NCBI RefSeq assembly: GCF_009832905.1
Contig: NZ_CP047135.1
Location: 908,001 to 972,000 of the forward strand
Direction of reading: 5' to 3'
DNA length: 64,000 bases
DNA from: Stenotrophomonas sp. 364
Lineage (GTDB): Bacteria; Pseudomonadota; Gammaproteobacteria; Xanthomonadales; Xanthomonadaceae
Every line of letters begins with the position of its first letter. Positions within the stretch are counted from its first letter, which is position 1. The position numbers and the translations under genes are program-made. Shown here piece by piece: positions 54,438-62,103 of this stretch. The notes under the pieces were generated by a model. That model saw only the letters and a list, made by a program, of their open reading frames with translations. It did not search any database and had not been told where the DNA came from.

Positions 54438-55733
54438 AAGTTCTCACTCCAATTCGTCAACCGTGGCACCGTGCAGCGGGTGTAAGCTGCGGCGGCGGGG
54501 ACTGTAGCCTACACTGCCTCGGTATCTTGGGTGCGAATCAGGAACCGCGACGGAGGATAAAATGGCCTGTATGGGGCATGGCGGAACCTCTGATTTGCGG
54601 GACTCATGCTGCGACCTAATAAACGCTCCTTCCACTAGGTTGCCGGTGATTGATTCATCACTGCGGCGTGGAGCGAAGAGTGGGCCATTTTGATTCCATT
54701 GCGTAGCGACCTCTGAAGCACCTTCGATATCCAAGATCCTCTACTCCGATGGGAACTCAAGGGAGCTGGAGGAATGGAACGTGCCTTATGGCTACCCAAG
54801 ATCCGAACTGCGAGTCGGCCCTCTCTTCCGCGCGGCTGCGACCCGGGTCCGAGGCGGGGTGGGCGGGGCGGTATCGCAGGGATGGGGGTCAAAGCGAACG
54901 GGCCGCAAATGGACTAACTCGTACTCTGGGCACGCGGTGTTCGCTTCGCACCGCAAACGGTGGTCACCGAAGACGGGGCGGACGATGGCGACGACCCGCT
55001 CTAAGGATCCGCGTATTGGCCCAGCACGGATGCAGCCGCTGGAAGGCGGCGTGGCCTAACCTGGGGAGCCGCTACGCGGGCGGCAATAAAGCTTCAAACT
55101 TAGGGCCGACTTGGAGGCTGGACGGCTGCAGACGGCCTACCTCAACAGGAGCCCGGGGCGGACCGTTGCTGGAGGGGAGGGGGGCTGCTGGTTGCCGATA
55201 TGCGCAAGGGACAAGTGATCATCACCGATGTGGCGGGGCTGTAATCTCACCGTCACGCCTCAATCGGGTGCATGTGCTCGTAGGCGGACTTGCAGGTTGA
55301 TGGGAGTTCCCTGCGGATAGACTCTGGGCACCTTATTAGAGGTCCAACAAGTTGTCCCCACTTGGGGTCCGAAGCTTGGCTCGCTTCCCTTTGGCATGAT
55401 TATTGGGCTACAGGCGGCTACTGTGAACGCGGTCGCCTGGCTGGCGAGGACAGGCCTGGTTTGTTTTCCACACTTGAGGCCGGAAGGCCGTGATTGAGAG
55501 CGGGCGAGGGTCAAATGACGCGCAATTTCCATGACCAGCGTTCGGGCGGCCAATCCACCTCCCAAAGCCTGCTTGGGGGAGGTATTCATGTCCGTCCCCT
55601 AACAGAAGGGGTGCGGGAACCTTATACAGCGAGCGATCAAGCCGATTCGAGCCGTCGCGTATTCACGCCCAGGACTCTGATCTCAAGAGATGATGCTCAG
55701 GAGAAAGGAAGTCGAGAGGAAAGGAGAACAGCC
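54438..55733. other. 1.3-kb stretch without a recognisable gene
   Basis: The stretch from 54830 to 55250 is G-rich with several short GC palindromes. Long open frames on both strands here have Arg/Gly/Ser-rich translations typical of chance. A GTG frame at 54780-55059 has a GGAGG before it but no recognisable product. A structured RNA or degraded genes are both possible. Confidence 0.4.
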
Positions 55734-56024
55734 ATGAACCGCGCGAATGAGACGGAGGTCCGCTGGCTCAGTTTTCGCCTCCGGAACGGCCAGTCGATTG
55801 GTCCAGAGAAGCTGCGGGCTGCTTGGGAACAGGCCGCGGAGACAAGGAGGTGTGCCGTCCGAAGAGAGGTCTTGCCGGGCGGTCTAGCTGTTTACTCGCT
55901 CTACGGCCCAGGGTTTCTCATCTCACCTCAAAAGGCAGAAGAAAGCATTCGGGCGTTTCTTATAAAAGAAGGCTATCTTTTCACCATGACACACGTGGTT
56001 GGGAAAGAAAGAAGCCCCACCTGA
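55734..56024 (+). CDS. Small soluble protein, unknown
   Basis: 96 residues. VRWLSFRLRNGQSIGPEKLRAAWE and GLAVYSLYGPGFLISPQKAEE look like a compact alpha/beta fold. AAAGGAG before the ATG is a strong ribosome site; the frame is open further upstream but without one. It converges on the EAL gene. Confidence 0.6.
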   Translation: MNRANETEVRWLSFRLRNGQSIGPEKLRAAWEQAAETRRCAVRREVLPGGLAVYSLYGPGFLISPQKAEESIRAFLIKEGYLFTMTHVVGKERSPT

Positions 56025-56051
56025 CCTAAACTAATCTTGTAAATCCTACGA

Positions 56052-57854
56052 TTATGAAGAGCCAAAGCCGGACACGAGCCGATCTGCGAGATCCGTTGCG
56101 CTCATGGGCTTGGCTAAGGCAAAACCCTGTATTTCGTCGCAGCCTAAGCTCTGCAATAAAGAGACTTGCTCCTCGGTTTCGGCTCCCTCGGCCACCGTGA
56201 TGTATCCCAAGCCGTGAGCCAAGCCGATGATGGCGCGAGCCTTGAGAAGTGAGCGTTCGTCTGTTGCCAGATTGTCGATCAGGGATTTGTCGAGCTTCAA
56301 GATGTCCATTGGAAGCTCTGTCAAATATGCAAAGTTGCTGTATCCACTTCCGAAATCATCCACGGCGAGGCGGATCCCGGCCAAGGCCATGAGTTTGAGC
56401 TGCCGACCTGGCAGCGAGTCTGCCCGAAGCCACTCCCCTTCAGTGATTTCTATTTCTACGTCTTCGCAGGAAAGGCCTTTCGATTTGATCTTTGCGATGA
56501 GCCGTTCGGCGGCGTCGGCGCGGGCTACATCTTTGGCGGACAGGTTGATGGAAAGCCCCAGCGTCAAGCCGAGCCTTCGCCAGGCGGACAGTTGGTCGAG
56601 CGCGTGGTCAACGACCCACTCAGTGACGCCCTCCATCAATGCGGTTCTCTCAAACACGGGAATGAACTCCGCCGGGCTGACGGAGCCCAGACGAGGGTGG
56701 TTCCACCTGATGAGCACCTCGGCAGAGACCGGCTGCAGGTCGCTGGATCGAAATCTCGGCTGGTAGACCAGATGGAATTCGTCTTCCTTCAAGCCGCGCT
56801 GGGCGTCGGCGGCAAGCCGATAGCCCCGTCTCAGCCCGTCATCCCTGCCTGCCGAGTACCAGGCAAAGGAGACTTGGTCCGCTATGGATGCATGCAAGCC
56901 AATGAGCATCCTTCGGATCACGTCATCCGCACCGTCCACACCCAGCGTCACCGCACAGATCCCCGCATGAAAAAGAGGGGACATCGGGACAGCCGCAGCG
57001 ACCAGCGGCCGAAGCATCCGCGAACGCAGCTCCTCGACTAGCCGCTCCACATCTTCAGCAGTGGGTAGGTCGACGAGAAAGGCAAAACGCGTCACGCCAA
57101 CGTGATAGACGACCGCCAAGCCTTCAAGCGCAACGTTGAAGCGCACGCCTGCCCGCTTAATGAGGGCCTCTAGTGGGCCCATCCCGAGCACCTGGCCAGC
57201 TTCGTTTGCCCTTGGAAGATCAAAGATGTCAACGAGCACGGCATAGAGCGCCTTGTTAGGTTCTCTCTCCGACCAACCTGCATAGTCGATCGTGAACTGG
57301 TGGCGGTTGGGCAGCCCGCTCACGGGCTCTCGCCGCCCTGAGAGCACCCGCAACTCCAGTTCATTCATCGCAGCACGGGCCAACGTCTCAAGCTGTCGCG
57401 TTTCTGCCGTTGTAAATACCCGAGCCACCTTGTCCATGACGCAAAGGGCGCCGATCGGCGTGCCGTTCTGGGCGATCAGCGGGCACCCCGCATAGAACCG
57501 TAAGTGAGGCTCGCCATCGACGAGCGGGTTCTTCGCGAAGCGCTCGTCCTGTTGAAGGTCGCTGACGACCAGGGTTCTTCCCTGACTAATGGTGTGCGAA
57601 CAAATCGAGTCGTGGATGGTGGTTTCTGTGACCTCTAGCCCACGGCGCGAGATCAACCTCTGTCTATCGGCATCGACTAGTGAGACGAAGGCGACCGGGG
57701 CATCGAGGGCGTAGGTGGCCAGCTCAATGAGCCTGTCCAAGGAAGCGCCCGCTGCATAGTCCAGGACGTTTAGCCCTTCCAGCGCAGACATCCGTTCTTC
57801 AGAGGCAGTGGGGGCCATGCGCAGTTTGAAATGTGGGAGGGTGATTGCAACCAT
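56052..57854 (-). CDS. GAF - degenerate GGDEF - EAL phosphodiesterase
   Basis: 600 residues. The GAF domain (about 20-165) has APVAFVSLVDADRQRLIS and PIGALCVMD. The central GGDEF-like domain (about 175-330) reads VTRFAFLVDL where the active-site motif should be, so it cannot make c-di-GMP. The EAL domain (about 345-600) starts AEVLIRW (EVL for EAL) and keeps the metal and substrate residues in NLSAKD, EIEITEGE, DDFGSGYSN, ILKLDKS and EGAETEEQ, so hydrolysis of c-di-GMP is likely. A broken partial copy lies at 51429. The GAF may bind a small ligand. Confidence 0.88.
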   Translation of the reverse strand: MVAITLPHFKLRMAPTASEERMSALEGLNVLDYAAGASLDRLIELATYALDAPVAFVSLVDADRQRLISRRGLEVTETTIHDSICSHTISQGRTLVVSDLQQDERFAKNPLVDGEPHLRFYAGCPLIAQNGTPIGALCVMDKVARVFTTAETRQLETLARAAMNELELRVLSGRREPVSGLPNRHQFTIDYAGWSEREPNKALYAVLVDIFDLPRANEAGQVLGMGPLEALIKRAGVRFNVALEGLAVVYHVGVTRFAFLVDLPTAEDVERLVEELRSRMLRPLVAAAVPMSPLFHAGICAVTLGVDGADDVIRRMLIGLHASIADQVSFAWYSAGRDDGLRRGYRLAADAQRGLKEDEFHLVYQPRFRSSDLQPVSAEVLIRWNHPRLGSVSPAEFIPVFERTALMEGVTEWVVDHALDQLSAWRRLGLTLGLSINLSAKDVARADAAERLIAKIKSKGLSCEDVEIEITEGEWLRADSLPGRQLKLMALAGIRLAVDDFGSGYSNFAYLTELPMDILKLDKSLIDNLATDERSLLKARAIIGLAHGLGYITVAEGAETEEQVSLLQSLGCDEIQGFALAKPMSATDLADRLVSGFGSS

Positions 57855-58146
57855 ACGCCCGAGAGGTCACGTTCGGGAAGGGGCCCCCCGGAAGAGCGCT
57901 CAGTCCGCACGTCTAAATTGAAACCGTTCCTGCTGTCCGTCGAGTGAATGGGGCGCAGCGCTCGTTCCTGGCATGCTACTCCGCATCTTCCCAGCACCTA
58001 GAGGGTCGCTGTCGACTGATCTCATCGCGGCGTTGACACCTCCGGGGCTTGGCTTACTCCAAGTGCCAGCAGGGCCGCGGCATCTGATGCTCGCTGGATG
58101 AGAGGCAATTCCCTAGCCAACGAGGCATCTCTTTGGCTCTCGTGCC

Positions 58147-58443
58147 CTAAAAGACAAAGACGACCATCTTCTCGGCAGGCACGCCGGGCGGGGCAGGCAC
58201 CGAGCTCAGCAAGCGCTCAAACTCTGCAGTGTCCGAGTGGTGGATCACCAACGGATGGTAGTCGGTGCAACTTGCGGACGGCACTCGGCTTGATGTGTCC
58301 AGATGGCAGCTGTTGACGATTGTGATGCTTATCCGCAGCTCTTCCTCATGGGCCTGCGCATGCAACACAGCCGGGCAAAAGCCGAAGAGAAGTGCGGTGT
58401 ACAGGGCCGTCCGATTGCCCGGCGCAGTCGTGTTAGGTTTCAT
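58147..58443 (-). CDS. Small secreted protein with a Cys pair
   Basis: 98 residues. The signal peptide ends near LHAQA-HEEE. The mature part is LRISITIVNSCHLDTSS, with a second Cys in SASCTDYHP, probably disulfide-bonded in the periplasm, and resembles small pilin-like (Csu-type) domains only in outline. It starts inside the end of the zinc-ribbon gene (11-bp overlap), so the two are coupled. Confidence 0.65.
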   Translation of the reverse strand: MKPNTTAPGNRTALYTALLFGFCPAVLHAQAHEEELRISITIVNSCHLDTSSRVPSASCTDYHPLVIHHSDTAEFERLLSSVPAPPGVPAEKMVVFVF

Positions 58444-58702
58444 GCGATTGTCCCGTATCGAGCCTCTTCATCAGGGAGGCAAAGCGCGCCCCTGAGATGG
58501 CCTGCCGATTGCAGCATTTTGGACAGCTGAGCACGACTCCCCGACTGATTTGTTCCAAGCCGCTGGATGGAGATGTTGCAGTGAACTCAGCGGAACATCC
58601 CTGGCACTGTGCGGTCACCGACCTGAGTTCTTCCAAGACTTCGTCCCTGTAGCTGGCCTTACCTACAACAGAAAGCAAACGGAATGCGCCAGTATTTGGC
58701 AT
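58433..58702 (-). CDS. Small zinc-ribbon protein
   Basis: 89 residues. CQGCSAEF and LSCPKCCNRQ form a CxxC-CxxC zinc ribbon, presumably cytoplasmic. AAGGAG precedes the ATG by nine bases. Its stop overlaps the start of the secreted-protein gene. Function unknown. Confidence 0.7.
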   Translation of the reverse strand: MPNTGAFRLLSVVGKASYRDEVLEELRSVTAQCQGCSAEFTATSPSSGLEQISRGVVLSCPKCCNRQAISGARFASLMKRLDTGQSHET

Positions 58703-59079
58703 GGCTCGCGGCTCCTTGGCGAGATCGACTGAGTGGGCAATTGGTTCGGCTCATGACCGACACCACGGCGCTATGTTATGCGTCGACGACCTCTTCACCG
58801 GTGAAAGGCCCGTCGAGACGGCGTCTAAGTCTGGACCAAGGGGCAGGGGCCAACAGTGAGTGAGGACGTGGATGTGGCCTACAGGTCGTTCGCGCAGTCG
58901 CTCAGGCAGCGCCCAGCAATTGGGGATGGTTCCTCGACGCTCTGGGCTTTGCGTGCGCGCAATGGCCGGCGGAGGGAATCGTCCCAATAGTTAAGTCGCC
59001 CTTCTGCTGCGCACGTCCGCAGCACGAAACCCAGGCCGGACGTGACTAAAGCTCGGCCCTATCCGGCCGCTATTCGTGT
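58703..59079. other. Gene-free stretch
   Basis: No supported gene; it contains the upstream regions of the zinc-ribbon gene (minus) and the 59-kb gene (plus). Confidence 0.4.
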
Positions 59080-59808
59080 ATGGAGGATACATATCAGGAC
59101 GCCAGCCCGCATAGCCCACGCGAGTCGGCGGCCTTGCGCACCCTCGACGTTGAGCTATTGTTTCGGCTGGAAATGACGGCCAGGCAAGTTAGGGTGCTAT
59201 TTGCTCACCCCGGTTGGGCGGGGCAGGAGGCCCAGAGTTCGGAATGGGTCGTTGATGAGGTCTGGACGGGCCCAGCTTGGGGTGGGCAGCTACTGAAGGA
59301 CGCTGTGGAGGTGATACAGAATTCTTTCGAAGAGGTGGCGAGAGCGCCCATTTTTGGGCCTGCTTCGAAAGCAACCGCATTGGAACGTGAGAGCCTGCTT
59401 CGAGCCCGCCTGCTGGCCTATCCTGCGGGACGCGCGATCTTCATGCCGTCGGGACTAAAAGATGGCGAGGAGAGATTCTTCACCATCGTCGTTGGGTATA
59501 TTGCGAGGCATCAGATCAGCGTCAAAAAGGACGTATTCGTTGCCAATTGGCTTTTGCAACATCCGGAACAGCTTCAGCAGCTTTTTGAGCTGGTCCGACG
59601 CTCCCAATCAGCTGGTATGGATCCTACGGTGGTTGCGGACGCATTCTTAGGTCCATTCCTTCAACGACACCGCCACGTTGTTGTGGCTAGTACGCGCGGA
59701 GACAGTGGTACGTCGGTTGGTAGGTTTCCTTGCCCGCAGCAATCGGCTGGTTTCGCGATTCCTTGTCGAGCACTCTGCCGCCCGGGGGAGCGAAAGAGGC
59801 ACCAATGA
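59080..59808 (+). CDS. Unknown soluble protein, possibly altered at its end
   Basis: 242 residues. The first 200 residues look like a real alpha-helical protein (LRTLDVELLFRLEMTARQVR, ESLLRARLLAYPAGRAIF, LLQHPEQLQQLFELVRR). The last 40 are Cys/Arg/Gln-rich and may lie beyond a frameshift. No family recognised and the ribosome site is weak. Confidence 0.5.
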   Translation: MEDTYQDASPHSPRESAALRTLDVELLFRLEMTARQVRVLFAHPGWAGQEAQSSEWVVDEVWTGPAWGGQLLKDAVEVIQNSFEEVARAPIFGPASKATALERESLLRARLLAYPAGRAIFMPSGLKDGEERFFTIVVGYIARHQISVKKDVFVANWLLQHPEQLQQLFELVRRSQSAGMDPTVVADAFLGPFLQRHRHVVVASTRGDSGTSVGRFPCPQQSAGFAIPCRALCRPGERKRHQ

Positions 59809-60001
59809 TAGTCCATAGCTACGCCAAGTCACCGTGCGTGCGAAAAGCGTAGACGGCGCCGAATAGGCCGGCAGGCGGTGGCCTTGTGGTGGTTTCCTCC
59901 TAAAGCTCAGTCGAGAAACCATCACGATCGCGGCTACTCTTTTGGTGTTCTTGTTTGCTCTCGATGTGCTCCGGTAAAGGTTGCCCGTCCTAGCCGAGTA
60001 G

Positions 60002-60487
60002 TCACCTGCCCTCTGCCCGATCTTGCGTGAGCGTCATTACAATGCTGGTTGCTGTAGCGACGGTCATGCCGTCCTCGCGCTGGATATCGCATCTATAGTG
60101 GCTAATCGTCCGACCGCGATGCGTGGGCCAAGCGTGAGCCCTTAGCCTGGCTTTCCACACAGGGCGCAAAAATGAAATGGACAGCTCGATGCTTGTGAAG
60201 CTCGTTGCTGGCTCGATCAGGGTGGAGTGAGCGGTGCCAATTGCAGCATCAGCTAGCTCGGCCAAAATGCCACCATGGACCGTGCCTTGCTGGTTGCCGT
60301 GTTTGGCCGAATCCGCTTCAAGCTCTAGAGTTGCCATTGCCTCTCGTATGGCGATGAGCTTGAATCCGAGAAGTGCCGATATAGCGGTGGGATAGCGAAG
60401 GTGAGTAGTTTGCGCTGCCGATAAGGTTCCATTGAGTTGCTTTTTCAAAAACTCAAGGACCGGTAAGTGTTGGGAACCTGCTTTCAC
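60002..60487 (-). CDS. PaaI-like hotdog thioesterase
   Basis: 161 residues from a GTG at 60487 preceded at four bases by AAAGGAGGG, a very strong ribosome site. The hotdog core has GTVHGGILAELADAAIGTAHST, the active-site segment of PaaI/YbgC-type acyl-CoA thioesterases, and FTSIELSISFLRPV on the next strands. It hydrolyses acyl- or aryl-CoA in the cytoplasm. It is divergent from the MocR gene and may be its target. Confidence 0.82.
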   Translation of the reverse strand: MKAGSQHLPVLEFLKKQLNGTLSAAQTTHLRYPTAISALLGFKLIAIREAMATLELEADSAKHGNQQGTVHGGILAELADAAIGTAHSTLIEPATSFTSIELSISFLRPVWKARLRAHAWPTHRGRTISHYRCDIQREDGMTVATATSIVMTLTQDRAEGR

Positions 60488-60613
60488 GCTGCCCTCCTTT
60501 AGCCTTGTCTGGGTTAGACGAATTTTTAACGGCCTGCCACGCTCGCCCACGTTGCTGTAGCTTTAGCTAGCCGGCCAGCTGAGGTCTTTAGGTTGGGAGT
60601 TTGTAGGTGTAAT

Positions 60614-60639
60614 TTAGGACAATCAATTTATTGTCCTAA
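60614..60639. promoter_or_regulatory. Perfect 10-bp inverted repeat in the MocR/thioesterase spacer
   Basis: TTAGGACAAT at 60614-60623 and its exact complement ATTGTCCTAA at 60630-60639 flank the six bases CAATTT. The repeat ends ten bases before the MocR start codon, as expected for an autoregulatory operator. Confidence 0.7.
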
Positions 60640-60648
60640 GGACGCCGC

Positions 60649-61992
60649 ATGAGATCCCGTTCCATCTCATCAGTGACGGAAGCGCTTGTTAACCGAATTG
60701 ACAGTGGCGACTTGGCGCCCGGGGTGCAGCTTCCGACGCACCGAAAGTTGGCCGCCCAATTCGGCATAGCAGTGGCGTCCGCCACCAAGGTCTATGCCCA
60801 ATTACAAGCGTCCGGACACGTTATAGGCGAAATAGGCAGGGGGATGTTTGTCCGTGCACGCCGAAGAGAAGTGGCCTGGGACCCGGAGAACGAAGCGAGG
60901 TCAAGTTCTAGTGCGATCGACCTGTCATTCAATCACCCCACGTGGCCAGGGCAGGAGGCGATGGTGAGATGCATGTTGCGCGAGTTGGCAGCTTCCGCGG
61001 AGGCAAGGTCACTCCTGCATCAGCAGCCGCCCGGTGGACGCGGACGGGAGCGGCAGATCATGGGCGAGTTCTTGTCCGACCAGCGTGGAGTCAAATGCGC
61101 GGTTGGCCGGACCTTCTTGGTTGGTGGTGCTCAGCAGGGCTTGGACGTCGTCGCGAGGGCGGTGCTTGGGGTCCACGACCGTGTGGCCGTTGACGCGCTG
61201 ACTTATCCCGGTTTTAAGATGCTGGCGAGGAGCCATGGGATCGAGTTGATGCCCGTTGCTTGTGCGGCCACTGGCCCGGACCTCGACGCTTTGGACGCTG
61301 TGTGTGATCGAAACCGTATCCGAGCCGTGTACACAATGCCTACGATGCACAATCCCTTGAGTTGGGTAATGAGCGAGTTGCATCGGCGACGGCTCGTTGA
61401 TATCGCCCGCCGCCACGACCTTCTGATCATTGAAGATGCCTCCTACTCTTTTTTGGCCGAGGGGGCGCCAGCGCCGTTGGCCTGCCTAGCCCCTGAAAGG
61501 ACTTTCTACATCACCAGCCTTTCTAAGGGGCTGGGAACCGGGCTTCGCTTTGGGGCCATTGTTTCGCCGATTCAATTTAAGGACCGCGTCACCTCAGCCA
61601 TTCGCGCAAGTTACTGGAGCCTGCCCAGTATTGTTGCGGTGATGGCGACGCGTTGGATTGAGGATGGCACGCTCAGTCGTGTTGAGGGGGATCTTGTCGA
61701 ACAAGCGCGCCGGCGTCAGCTGGTTGCTGCAGAGGTGTTTAGAGGAATGAATACCGTCACCGGTCCAACCTCAATGTGCTTGTGGATGCCTCTACCCGAC
61801 GGGCTCCGAATGGACCAGGTTGCAGCGGCATTGGCCGAACAATATGTGGCGGTCTCTAAAGCTAGCGCATACGCCGCGACCCCGCAGGCGCCACATGCGC
61901 TCCGCATTGGTTTGAGTTCGGTGGAAAGTGAAGGACTTTTGCGAGAGGCCTTGATGACGGTGAGGAAGACTGTAGAGTCCTTTCCAATCTGA
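60649..61992 (+). CDS. MocR-family (GntR-type HTH / aminotransferase) regulator
   Basis: 447 residues. A GntR-type winged helix comes first (LPTHRKLAAQFGIAVASATKVYAQLQASG), followed by a fold-type I aminotransferase-like domain with VGGAQQGLD, HNPLS, DASYSF and the PLP-Lys in SLSKGLGTG. MocR proteins bind PLP and regulate a nearby gene, often a transporter or an amino-acid or vitamin gene. The divergent thioesterase is the only neighbour on that side. A perfect inverted repeat lies just upstream. Confidence 0.9.
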   Translation: MRSRSISSVTEALVNRIDSGDLAPGVQLPTHRKLAAQFGIAVASATKVYAQLQASGHVIGEIGRGMFVRARRREVAWDPENEARSSSSAIDLSFNHPTWPGQEAMVRCMLRELAASAEARSLLHQQPPGGRGRERQIMGEFLSDQRGVKCAVGRTFLVGGAQQGLDVVARAVLGVHDRVAVDALTYPGFKMLARSHGIELMPVACAATGPDLDALDAVCDRNRIRAVYTMPTMHNPLSWVMSELHRRRLVDIARRHDLLIIEDASYSFLAEGAPAPLACLAPERTFYITSLSKGLGTGLRFGAIVSPIQFKDRVTSAIRASYWSLPSIVAVMATRWIEDGTLSRVEGDLVEQARRRQLVAAEVFRGMNTVTGPTSMCLWMPLPDGLRMDQVAAALAEQYVAVSKASAYAATPQAPHALRIGLSSVESEGLLREALMTVRKTVESFPI

Positions 61993-62103
61993 GGGAACAA
62001 CTGAATCTGCCCTCCTCAAATGCGCCGTCATACGTGTGAAGGCGCGCAGAGTGAGTGGGAAAGGGCCGTTTAGGCTCGACCAAGCACTCAGTCATGCGCT
62101 CAT

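Noticed and set aside
54749..55300. A 183-codon open frame
   Set aside because: Arg/Gly/Ser-rich with no motif; reading frames on both strands look random here.
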